DNA from: Parvimonas sp. oral taxon 110 str. F0139
GTDB taxonomy: Bacteria; Bacillota; Clostridia; Tissierellales; Peptoniphilaceae
Assembly (NCBI RefSeq): GCF_000214475.1
Contig: NZ_AFII01000002.1
Coordinates: forward strand, 682,001-746,000
Length of the DNA stretch: 64,000 nucleotides
Reading direction: 5' to 3'
The position numbers and the translations under genes are program-made. Below, in pieces: positions 56,953-64,000 of this stretch; the stretch's first letter is position 1; each line of letters begins with the position of its first letter. The notes below the pieces were generated by a model. It saw nothing but the letters and a program-made list of their open reading frames with translations. It ran no database searches and was not told where the DNA came from.

Positions 56953-58803
56953 ATGAAAGCATTTAAAAAAATATCTTTAATGGTTTTTTCTCTGTTATTA
57001 GTTTTTGTTTTTGGATGTAATAATAAACTTTTTGCTGAAAATATAAATGATAATGGGAAAAAATTAGTTTATGTAGAAAATATTTTTTATGATGAAAATG
57101 GAAAATCTGCAAATGGATGGTATAATGATGGGAAAGAGTTGTTCTTTTTCCAAAATGGAAAGAAATTTACAGGACTTGCAATTGATAATGGAAAATCTAA
57201 ATATTTTGTAAATGGCAAGTTTGGGAATGGAGTTTACAAAGATGTCCTTTATGAAAACGGAGTAAAATCAAAAGGAAGAGTTTATGTAGATGGAATTTTC
57301 TATGGAGATGATGCAAAACCGGCAAATTGGTGGTATAACGATGGAACATCTTGGTACTTTTTCCAAAATGGTAAAAAATTTACAGGAACAGCTGAAGATA
57401 AAAGTGGCTATAAATATTTCGTTAAAGGAAAATATGGAAGCGGAATTTATAAGGACATTTTGTATAAAGATGGAGTAAAGTCATCAGGAAGAGTTTACGT
57501 TGGCGACTTATTCTATGGAGATGATGCAAAGTTAGCGAACTGGTGGTACAACGACGGAAATGCATGGTATTTTTTTAAAAATGGTAAAAAGCATACAGGA
57601 CTTGCAAAAGATGGAAATGGCGAAATGCAATTTGTAAATGGAAAATATGCAAATTGTTACATAGATAAAATCTTTTACAGAGAAGGTAAAATCGCAAATT
57701 GGTGGTGTGATGACGGAAATGCATGGTATTTTTTCCAAAATGGTAAGAAACATACAGGATATGGAATTGATGATAATGGAAAAAGATATTTTGTAGATGG
57801 AAAATATGCCAACGGGAAATATGATGGAATAATATATAAAGATGGTTTAAAGTCTAAAGGGCAAACTTACATAAATGAAATATTCTATGATGAAAATTTA
57901 AAGCCAGCAAACTGGTGGTATGATGATGGAAGTTCATGGTATTTCTTTAAAGATGGTAAAAAGCATACAGGCCTTGCAAAAGATGGCAATGGCGAAATGC
58001 AATTTGTAAATGGTAAATATGCAAATTGTTATATAGATAAAATCTTTTACAGAGAAGGTAAAGTTGCTGATTGGTGGTGTGACGATGGAACAGCTTGGTT
58101 TTTCTTTAAAGATGGCAAGAAATTTACAGGATATGGAATAGATGGAAACGGTAAAAGATATTTTATAAATGGAAAATATGCCAATGGAATATATGAAGAA
58201 AAATTGTATAAAGATGGTCTAGAGTCAGAAGGAAAAACTTATATAAACGAAATTTTTTATGATGGAAATAAACTTCCTGCAAATGGTTGGTATGATGATG
58301 GATATGATTGGTTCTTCTTCAAAGATGGTAAAAAACATACAGGAAAAGCTGTTGATGGCAACGGCGAAATGGATTTTGTAGAAGGAAAATATAAAAGTTA
58401 TAGAAATTATTATATGGCTTCAAAAGAAGTTCAGATGAGAATTTTAAATGCAGCATATAATACAAGTTCTCCAGGTAGAAATTTATGTGCTAAATGGGTT
58501 TCAAGAGTTTATCAAAATGCAGGACTAGGATATTTAGGTGGAAATGCTAATGAATTGTATAGAAAATATACTTTTACTTCAGATATTTCCAAACTAAAAG
58601 TAGGAATGATTGTAGCTGTTGAAAGTAGCAGTAGTGGAAGTTGGATGGGACGTAAGTATGGACATGCTGGAATATATATTGGTGATGGAAAAGTAATGGA
58701 AAGTATTGGTTATAAGAGAATTGTTACTTTGGAATATTGGATTGAAACTTGTTGTAAACATCATCCAGTAGGATTTGGCTATCCACCGTCAGTAGAAAAA
58801 TAA
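56953..58803 (+). CDS. Secreted cell-wall-binding protein with NlpC/CHAP-like C-terminal domain
   Basis: A signal peptide (about 1-29, ending LFA-EN) is followed by about 450 residues of long aromatic repeats. Units follow the plan IFYD-x-PANWWYDDG, WYFFQNGKKHTG and NGKYANG, with a 60-65-residue main period. They resemble choline- or wall-binding repeats but are longer. The last 130 residues hold NLCAKWVSRVYQNAG (Cys512), KVGMIVAVES and YGHAGIYIGDGKVMES (His571), the Cys-His core of NlpC/P60 or CHAP peptidoglycan hydrolases. It probably cuts or remodels peptidoglycan at the surface. The start has AGGAGGATG. Confidence 0.85.
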   Translation: MKAFKKISLMVFSLLLVFVFGCNNKLFAENINDNGKKLVYVENIFYDENGKSANGWYNDGKELFFFQNGKKFTGLAIDNGKSKYFVNGKFGNGVYKDVLYENGVKSKGRVYVDGIFYGDDAKPANWWYNDGTSWYFFQNGKKFTGTAEDKSGYKYFVKGKYGSGIYKDILYKDGVKSSGRVYVGDLFYGDDAKLANWWYNDGNAWYFFKNGKKHTGLAKDGNGEMQFVNGKYANCYIDKIFYREGKIANWWCDDGNAWYFFQNGKKHTGYGIDDNGKRYFVDGKYANGKYDGIIYKDGLKSKGQTYINEIFYDENLKPANWWYDDGSSWYFFKDGKKHTGLAKDGNGEMQFVNGKYANCYIDKIFYREGKVADWWCDDGTAWFFFKDGKKFTGYGIDGNGKRYFINGKYANGIYEEKLYKDGLESEGKTYINEIFYDGNKLPANGWYDDGYDWFFFKDGKKHTGKAVDGNGEMDFVEGKYKSYRNYYMASKEVQMRILNAAYNTSSPGRNLCAKWVSRVYQNAGLGYLGGNANELYRKYTFTSDISKLKVGMIVAVESSSSGSWMGRKYGHAGIYIGDGKVMESIGYKRIVTLEYWIETCCKHHPVGFGYPPSVEK

Positions 58804-58816
58804 AAATTTATTTATA

Positions 58817-58846
58817 AAAGTCATCTTGATCTAAGATGACTTTTTG
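58817..58846 (+). terminator. Terminator between the peptidase genes
   Basis: AAAAGTCATCTT-GATCT-AAGATGACTTTTT. It shares the stem sequence of the terminator at 56811-56845. Confidence 0.92.
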
Positions 58847-58862
58847 TATAAAAAATGTTATT

Positions 58863-58891
58863 TTGACATTTTTGTTGAACTATTATATAAT
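58863..58891 (+). promoter_or_regulatory. Promoter of the second cell-wall-binding peptidase gene
   Basis: Perfect TTGACA, 17 bp, perfect TATAAT, in the same surroundings as the previous gene's promoter (GAACTATTATATAAT against TAACTATTATATAAT). Confidence 0.88.
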
Positions 58892-58927
58892 TTCTGATAG
58901 ATTAGTTTTATTTTTTAGGAGGAGTAA

Positions 58928-60979
58928 GTGAAAATATTTAAAAAGAAATTCTTAATGTTTTTTTCTTTATTATTAATCCTTAATTTAGGCTTTTGTAATC
59001 TACTTGTTGCCGAAAATTCAAGTGATAATGTAAAGAAATTAACTTATATTGGAAATATATTTTATGATGAAAATGGAAAACCGGCAAACTGGTGGTATGA
59101 TGACGGAAAGGCTTGGTTTTTCTTTAAAGATGGGAAAAAATTTACAGGTATTGAAAAAGATGCAAGTGGCTATAAATATTTCGTTAAAGGAAAATATGGA
59201 AGCGGAATTTACAAAGATGTTTTATATAAAGATGGAGTAAAGTCAAAAGGGAAAGTCTATGCGGGTGGCATTTTTTATGATGAAAATGCAAAGCCAGCAA
59301 ATTGGTGGTACGATGACGGAACCGCTTGGTATTTTTTCCAAAATGGTAAAAAGTATACAGGAATTGCAAAAGATGGCAATGGCGAAATGTATTTTGCAAA
59401 TGGTAAATATGGAAATGGTTATGCAAATAAAATATTCTATGGAGAAGGAAAACCAGCAAACTGGTGGTACAACGACGGAACTGCTTGGTATTTCTTTAAA
59501 AATGGTAAAAAGCATACGGGAATAGAAAAAGATGCGAATGGTTATAGATATTTTGTGAATGGAAAGTATGCAAATGGCTTAGTTAATACTGTGTTATATA
59601 AAGATGGAGTAAAGTCAAAAGGAAAAGTCTATGCGGGTGGCGTTTTTTATGATGAAAATGCAAAGCCAGCAAATTGGTGGTACGATGACGGAACCGCTTG
59701 GTATTTTTTCCAAAATGGTAAAAAGCATACAGGACTTGCAAAAGATGCAAATGGCGAAATGTATTTTGTAAATGGAAAATACGGAAAAGGCTATGCGGAT
59801 AAAATATTCTATGGAGAAGGAAAACCAGCAAACTGGTGGTATGATGACGGAACCGCTTGGTATTTTTTCCAAAATGGTAAAAAACATACTGGACTTGCAA
59901 AAGATGCAAATGGATATAGATATTTCGTAAATGGAAAATATGCTGAAGGATTTATAGATAATGTTCTTTACAAAGATGGCTTGAAATCAAGCGGGAAAGT
60001 TTATGTGAATGGTATCTTTTATGATGAAAACACAAAACCAGCGAATTGGTGGTATGATGATGGAAAGGCTTGGTATTTCTTTAAAGATGGTAAAAAATTC
60101 TCTGGCTTTGGAAAAGATGGCAATGGTGAAAGATATTTTATAAATGGTAAATATGCCAATGGAATATATAATGATAAATTATATAAAGATGGAATTGAAA
60201 GCGAAGGAAAAGTTTATGTAAATGGGCTTTTTTATGGAAAAGATAAGAAGTTGGCAAATTGGTGGTATGATGACGGTACGGCTTGGTATTTTTTCCAAAA
60301 CGGTAAGAAACATACAGGACTTGCAAAAGATGCAAATGGTGAAAGATATTTTGCGAATGGAAAATATGCCAATGGATATTATGAAGGAACTTATTATAAT
60401 GAAGGTGAAAAATTCAACCTTCCTGAAACTGTAAGACTAACTAATGGAATTAGAGCTTTTAAATTTTCTGATGATAAGTTTTATACAGGCTGTTGGTTAT
60501 ATTCTGCTGCGAGTGGACTTTATAGTAAAGGAAAATATATAACTCCAACTGATTTATTAAATTTATTACCAAAAACTGGAGATCCAAGAACTGGAGTTAT
60601 GGGAAATCCTAAAGAACATTATTATCGTGATGTTTTTCCAGCTAGTTATCCAAGTGGTATGGTTCCAACATTACAAAAGTTAGTTCCAAGCATCGAAGAT
60701 TATTCAGGAGCATCCTTTGAAGATATAAAATTACAATTAGCAAAAGGACGTACTGTTCAAGTTTGGTTTACCAGAGAGATGTTATACAAAAAAGTTGATG
60801 TTGGAGGGGAATTGATTTTAGCAAGTTCCGATTATCATTCAATTTTATTGATAGGTTATGATAATACAGGTTTTTACCATATAGAATCTGTTAGACCTAA
60901 TCATATTTACCATATGAAATATGATGAATTGAAACGTGGCTACAATTGGTTTGATAAAAAAGCAATTTTATATAAATAA
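58928..60979 (+). CDS. Secreted cell-wall-binding protein with C39-like peptidase domain
   Basis: Sister of the preceding gene: 683 residues from a GTG start after AGGAGGAG. The signal peptide (1-29, ending LVA-EN) and about 480 residues of the same PANWWYDDG/WYFFQNGKKHTG repeats follow. Several repeats here are almost identical at DNA level. The C-terminal 190 residues are unrelated to the first gene's: FYTGCWLYSAASGLY (Cys522) and SDYHSILLIGYDNTGFYHIES (His637) match the papain-like C39_2 peptidase pattern. Its target may be a host or bacterial surface protein; this is inference. Its stop runs into a dispersed repeat. Confidence 0.85.
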   Translation: MKIFKKKFLMFFSLLLILNLGFCNLLVAENSSDNVKKLTYIGNIFYDENGKPANWWYDDGKAWFFFKDGKKFTGIEKDASGYKYFVKGKYGSGIYKDVLYKDGVKSKGKVYAGGIFYDENAKPANWWYDDGTAWYFFQNGKKYTGIAKDGNGEMYFANGKYGNGYANKIFYGEGKPANWWYNDGTAWYFFKNGKKHTGIEKDANGYRYFVNGKYANGLVNTVLYKDGVKSKGKVYAGGVFYDENAKPANWWYDDGTAWYFFQNGKKHTGLAKDANGEMYFVNGKYGKGYADKIFYGEGKPANWWYDDGTAWYFFQNGKKHTGLAKDANGYRYFVNGKYAEGFIDNVLYKDGLKSSGKVYVNGIFYDENTKPANWWYDDGKAWYFFKDGKKFSGFGKDGNGERYFINGKYANGIYNDKLYKDGIESEGKVYVNGLFYGKDKKLANWWYDDGTAWYFFQNGKKHTGLAKDANGERYFANGKYANGYYEGTYYNEGEKFNLPETVRLTNGIRAFKFSDDKFYTGCWLYSAASGLYSKGKYITPTDLLNLLPKTGDPRTGVMGNPKEHYYRDVFPASYPSGMVPTLQKLVPSIEDYSGASFEDIKLQLAKGRTVQVWFTREMLYKKVDVGGELILASSDYHSILLIGYDNTGFYHIESVRPNHIYHMKYDELKRGYNWFDKKAILYK

Positions 60980-61043
60980 GAACCCCACCCTTCCAGGATG
61001 CTTTGCATCGGGTGGGTACCCGGGAACCTTGTTGTTTCACAAT
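60977..61043 (-). repeat. Dispersed palindromic repeat, copy 10
   Basis: GAACCCCACCCTTCC, GATGC-TTT-GCATC, CCCGGGAACCTTGTTGTTTC. It starts at the TAA stop of the peptidase gene, as copy 1 does at the sortase stop. Confidence 0.9.
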
Positions 61044-61107
61044 AAGAACGCCACCCTTGGACGAAGCTTCGCATGGGGGTGCCCTGGAACCTTGTTGTTT
61101 CAAAATA
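61043..61107 (-). repeat. Dispersed palindromic repeat, copy 11
   Basis: A tandem partner of copy 10, more diverged: GAACGCCACCCTTGG, CGAAGCTTCG in place of the usual core, and CCTGGAACCTTGTTGTTTC. Confidence 0.8.
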
Positions 61108-61112
61108 AATAT

Positions 61113-61139
61113 AAGACTACTGTTTATCAGTAGTCTTTA
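61113..61139 (+). terminator. Hairpin after the repeats
   Basis: AAGACTACTG-TTTAT-CAGTAGTCTT followed by only a short T/A stretch. It is probably a terminator for the peptidase gene. Confidence 0.6.
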
Positions 61140-61173
61140 TGGTGAGGTAGAAATTTTGATAAAGAATCCGAAA

Positions 61174-62229
61174 ATGAAAGAAAGAAATTATGGAATTGAC
61201 TTGCTTAGAATTGTTACAATGTTTATGATTGTAAATTTACATGTTTTTTGGTATGGTGGAATTTTAAGAAGTGAGAATCTATATTTCTTAAGTGCAAAAT
61301 ACAATATTGTATGGATTTTAGAGATAATTTGTTATGTGGCTGTGAATTGTTATGCCTTAATTTCAGGTTTTGTAGGAATAGAATCCAGATACAAATATTC
61401 TAATATAGTTTTATTATGGTTAAGAGTTGTTTTTTATTCTATTTCTCTTTACTTGATTGGCTGTGTTTTTGGAATTGTAGATTTTAATTTTAAAGCTCTT
61501 GTAACATTTTGTTTTCCAGTTGTAAATTCAAAATATTGGTATTTTACAGCATATTTTTGTCTGTTCTTCTTTATGCCAATATTAAATTCGGCATTAGAAA
61601 ATATGGAATACAAGCTTCTTAGAAACTCAATTATTATGATTATAATTATAATTTCTGTACTACCTTTTATTTATGCAGGGGACATTTTCCTTACAAGAAA
61701 TGGTTCAAGTTTTGTGTGGCTAATGGTATTATACTTAATTGGTGGATTTATCAAAAAATACAATTTGCATAATAAGTTTTCTAATAGTTCTATGATTATT
61801 CTACTTGCTTTTTGTATTATTCTAGAATTAGCAAGTGCATATTTGACAAGTTATTTAGATTTAAAAGGAGTTACAGATTTTAAATTTACATTAATCTCCT
61901 ACACATCTTCTACTATGCTTCTATCGGGAATATCCTTACTAATAATATTTTCAAAGTTGAAAGTAAAATCGTGGAGAAAAATAATTTCATTTCTTTCGCC
62001 ACTTTGTTTTTCAGTTTATTTAATCCATGAACATGAAGTGTTTAGCAAAAGATTTATTGTTGGAAAATCTGCAACATTTTTAAATTATTCAACTTTAAAA
62101 ATGCTACTTTATATAATAATAACAGATATTGCAATATTTGTAGGATGTATATTTATTGATTATTTTAGAGAAAAATTATTTAAAAAATTAGAATTAAAAA
62201 AGAGATTAAGTTTTATTGACAAAAATTAG
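61174..62229 (+). CDS. Acyltransferase 3 family membrane protein
   Basis: A membrane O-acyltransferase of 351 residues with about ten hydrophobic segments. The start MKERNYGIDLLRIVTMFMIVNLHVFWYGG holds the family's N-terminal R-x-x-x-x-x-x-x-x-x-x-x-H element. SKYWYFTAYFCLFFFMPILN and the C-terminal LCFSVYLIHEHEV follow. Such enzymes acetylate cell-surface glycans. The long upstream open stretch is repeat-derived. ATG 61174 is chosen, though TTG 61156 after GGTGAGG is also possible. The specific target is unknown. Confidence 0.85.
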   Translation: MKERNYGIDLLRIVTMFMIVNLHVFWYGGILRSENLYFLSAKYNIVWILEIICYVAVNCYALISGFVGIESRYKYSNIVLLWLRVVFYSISLYLIGCVFGIVDFNFKALVTFCFPVVNSKYWYFTAYFCLFFFMPILNSALENMEYKLLRNSIIMIIIIISVLPFIYAGDIFLTRNGSSFVWLMVLYLIGGFIKKYNLHNKFSNSSMIILLAFCIILELASAYLTSYLDLKGVTDFKFTLISYTSSTMLLSGISLLIIFSKLKVKSWRKIISFLSPLCFSVYLIHEHEVFSKRFIVGKSATFLNYSTLKMLLYIIITDIAIFVGCIFIDYFREKLFKKLELKKRLSFIDKN

Positions 62230-62248
62230 GTGAAAGCCTAATTTTTTT
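62221..62248 (+). terminator. Terminator of the acyltransferase gene
   Basis: AAAAATTAGG-TGAAAG-CCTAATTTTTTT; the stem includes the stop codon. Confidence 0.85.
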
Positions 62249-62258
62249 ATGTAAAATT

Positions 62259-62288
62259 TTGGATTTTTTGTCAAAAATATGATAAAAT
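62259..62288 (+). promoter_or_regulatory. Promoter of walJ-rlmH
   Basis: TTGGAT, 18 bp, TAAAAT, 25 bp before the start codon. Confidence 0.5.
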
Positions 62289-62312
62289 AAAGCTTGTATG
62301 AATGGAGGAAAT

Positions 62313-63101
62313 ATGGGTTTAAGATTTTGTCCGCTTTTTAGTGGAAGTGACGGGAATTGTTGCTTTTTAGAAGTTGATAATAAAAGATATTTAATAGATG
62401 CAGGTTTTAGTGGGAAGAAAATTGAATGTAATTTAAAACAATTGGGAGTTGATCCAAGTACGATTGATTTAATATTTTTAACTCATGAACATATTGATCA
62501 TATAAGAGGGGCAGGAGTGCTTTCCAGACGTTATGATATCAAGATTTGTAGTAATGTTGAAACACTAAGGGCTGGAGCATCCAAACTAGGTAAAATTAAA
62601 GATGAAAATATTGTTGTTATCGGCACTGAAAAGAAACACAGATTTTCTCTTTTTGATTTATATACCTTGGAAATTTCTCATGATTGTGCGAGAGGAATGG
62701 GCTTTGTTTTTAATACGGATTATGGGAAAGTCAGCCTTTTAACTGATACGGGAATTATTACAAACCACATGAAAGAAAAGATTAAGGGTTCAAAGATTTT
62801 TTATTTTGAGGCAAATCACGACTTAGAAATGCTTAAAAACGGACCTTATGACTACAATTTAAAACAGAGAATTTTGGGAGATTTTGGTCATATTTCGAAT
62901 GTTACAAGTGGAAATGTACTCTCCGAAGTTGTAACTGACAAATGCAAAAAGGTATATCTTGGACATTTAAGTGAAACAAATAATGAAGAAAAACTTGCTT
63001 ATGACGAAGTTTTTGGAATTTTAGATAAAGAAAATGTAATTCAATATACGAATTTAGAAGTTACAAAGAGATTTGAGAACAGCAGTATAACGGAAGTGTA
63101 A
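62313..63101 (+). CDS. walJ: MBL-fold hydrolase WalJ/YycJ
   Basis: A metallo-beta-lactamase-fold protein of 262 residues. PLFSGSDGNCCFLE at the N-terminus, the metal motif LTHEHIDHIRG (H-x-H-x-D-H), ISHDCARGMGF, LLTDTG and YFEANHDLEML are the WalJ/YycJ pattern, thought to act on nucleic acid and often found near rlmH and walRK. ATG 62298 lies before the GGAGG site; 62313 is the right start. One base separates its stop from the rlmH start, so the two are cotranscribed. Confidence 0.92.
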   Translation: MGLRFCPLFSGSDGNCCFLEVDNKRYLIDAGFSGKKIECNLKQLGVDPSTIDLIFLTHEHIDHIRGAGVLSRRYDIKICSNVETLRAGASKLGKIKDENIVVIGTEKKHRFSLFDLYTLEISHDCARGMGFVFNTDYGKVSLLTDTGIITNHMKEKIKGSKIFYFEANHDLEMLKNGPYDYNLKQRILGDFGHISNVTSGNVLSEVVTDKCKKVYLGHLSETNNEEKLAYDEVFGILDKENVIQYTNLEVTKRFENSSITEV

Positions 63102-63102
63102 T

Positions 63103-63585
63103 ATGAATATAAAAATTTTATGTGTAGGAAAACTATCCGAAAAATTTTTTAAAGATGCTTGTGATGAATATAAAAAGAGAATTTCAGCCTTTTCAAAAAT
63201 TGAAATCATAGAAATTCCAGAAGAAAAAATTTTGACACAAACTCCAAGTAAATTGGAAATTGAAAATGTATTAAAAAAAGAAGAGGGAAGAATTTTAAAT
63301 AAAATTTCAGACTCCGATTTTGTTATTACTCTAGAAATTTTAGGTAAATCAATAGATAGTGAAGACTTTTCAAAATTCTTAGAAGAAAAAATGAATGATG
63401 GAAATTCAAAATTTATACTCGTAATCGGTGGAAGTTTCGGACTTGGAGATGAAATAAAGAAAAGAAGCAATTTCAAACTTTCTTTTTCAAAATTCACACT
63501 CCCACACCAATTATTTAGAGTTGTTTTATTAGAACAAATCTACAGAGCTTTTAAAATTATGAATAATCAAATATATCATAAATAG
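63103..63585 (+). CDS. rlmH: 23S rRNA (pseudouridine1915-N3)-methyltransferase RlmH
   Basis: A SPOUT-class methyltransferase of 160 residues. The N-terminus ILCVGKLSEKFFKDACDEYKKRI and C-terminal knot region FILVIGGSFGLGDEIKKRSNF, LSFSKFTLPHQLFRVVLLEQIYRAFKI are diagnostic. It methylates pseudouridine 1915 in helix 69 of 23S rRNA. It follows walJ directly and is followed 8 bp later by a TtcA-like gene. Confidence 0.96.
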   Translation: MNIKILCVGKLSEKFFKDACDEYKKRISAFSKIEIIEIPEEKILTQTPSKLEIENVLKKEEGRILNKISDSDFVITLEILGKSIDSEDFSKFLEEKMNDGNSKFILVIGGSFGLGDEIKKRSNFKLSFSKFTLPHQLFRVVLLEQIYRAFKIMNNQIYHK

Positions 63586-63592
63586 GAGAAAT

Positions 63593-64000
63593 ATGGAAAA
63601 TAAGGAAATAAAAGATATAATGGAAAATAGAGAAAATAACTTACAGGCGACTTGTCCTGTTCTTTTTCCTGAAAATGAAAGAGCCGAGCTTAAAGATATT
63701 GAAAGGTCGCTGATAAAAAGATATAGAAAACATATCTGGTCAAAATTTGTAAAGGCGATTAAAGAATACAATTTAATAGAAGACGGAGATAAGATTGCAG
63801 TTGCAATTTCAGGTGGAAAAGACAGCTTGATTATGGCAAAACTTTTTCAAGAGCTTAAAAAGAATGGAAAAGATAATTTTGAACTTGAATTTATTGCGAT
63901 GGATCCGGGTTATCATCCGTCCATAAAAGAGTTGCTTTTAGAAAATGCAAAATATCTTGAAATTCCTCTTACATATTATCCTGCTGATATTTTTGCAGTT
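63593..64000 (+). CDS. TtcA-like PP-loop ATPase (partial)
   Basis: 136 codons run off the right edge. The start ATG has AGGAGAA upstream. The PP-loop SGGKDSLIMAKLFQEL sits near residue 64, and an N-terminal helix bundle (ERSLIKRYRKHIWSKFVKAI) and FIAMDPGYHPSIKELLLENA follow. This matches TtcA/TilS-superfamily tRNA thiolation or related adenylating enzymes. The class cannot be settled without the C-terminal half and its CXXC motifs. It is likely in the walJ-rlmH operon. Confidence 0.85.
   Translation, partial: MENKEIKDIMENRENNLQATCPVLFPENERAELKDIERSLIKRYRKHIWSKFVKAIKEYNLIEDGDKIAVAISGGKDSLIMAKLFQELKKNGKDNFELEFIAMDPGYHPSIKELLLENAKYLEIPLTYYPADIFAV

Noticed and set aside
59184..60335. Minus-strand and alternate-frame ORFs over the wall-binding repeats
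   Set aside because: They arise from the periodic codon pattern of the repeats and lack start signals.

Overview
The window is low-GC Firmicutes DNA. The 16S rRNA sequence, strong Shine-Dalgarno sites and gene content point to Parvimonas (Peptoniphilaceae, an oral anaerobe close to P. micra). The 16S placement is from memory, not from an alignment.

Layout. 1-1.8 kb: an ABC-F ATPase. 1.9-12.5 kb: a pilus and surface-protein locus with three class C sortases (the second frameshifted), a convergent vWA/Cna-B tip-type adhesin with a broken 5' end, a backbone pilin, a minor pilin and a SHIRT/cell-wall-binding protein. 12.6-16.9 kb: ThiT under a TPP riboswitch, a GDPD phosphodiesterase, rplM-rpsI with a structured leader, an Ltp-like protein and a stand-alone HD hydrolase. 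16.9-18.3 kb is non-coding and filled with hairpin repeats. 18.3-26.2 kb: fumarase, aspartase, two paralogous lipoproteins, PepF and an ArsC/Spx-like protein. 26.6-29.0 kb: a PadR/DUF1700 operon. 29.4-33.4 kb: two tandem OppA-like lipoproteins. 34.1-37.9 kb: an MTA/SAH nucleosidase (frameshifted), an ABC ATPase with all catalytic motifs lost, a split permease and glycerol kinase.

38.0-42.6 kb: an acyl-CoA dehydrogenase pseudogene interrupted by a decayed Tn4451-type mobilizable element that carries an intact SAM methyltransferase. It ends 28 nt before the promoter of an rRNA operon (16S, tRNA-Ala, 23S, three tandem 5S-type units; 42.6-48.1 kb). 48.2-51.0 kb: a twice-frameshifted MFS transporter, then small genes. 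51.1-53.4 kb: pyrrolidone carboxyl peptidase with DUF979/DUF969 membrane proteins. 54.1-56.8 kb: a cysteine desulfurase-like, YedE, TusA-like and DUF3343 operon for sulfur or selenium handling. 56.9-61.0 kb: two secreted cell-wall-binding proteins with different cysteine-peptidase-type C-terminal domains. 61.2-64 kb: an acyltransferase, WalJ, RlmH and the start of a TtcA-like gene.

Three features cut across the window. First, a roughly 70-bp GC-rich palindromic repeat occurs eleven times at gene 3' ends. Second, an AT-rich family of 45-50 nt hairpins recurs in long intergenic regions. Third, nearly every broken gene is broken by loss of one base in a short homopolymer, which suggests either sequencing undercalls or phase variation. 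The genes fit an asaccharolytic, peptide- and amino-acid-fermenting anaerobe with an elaborate surface.
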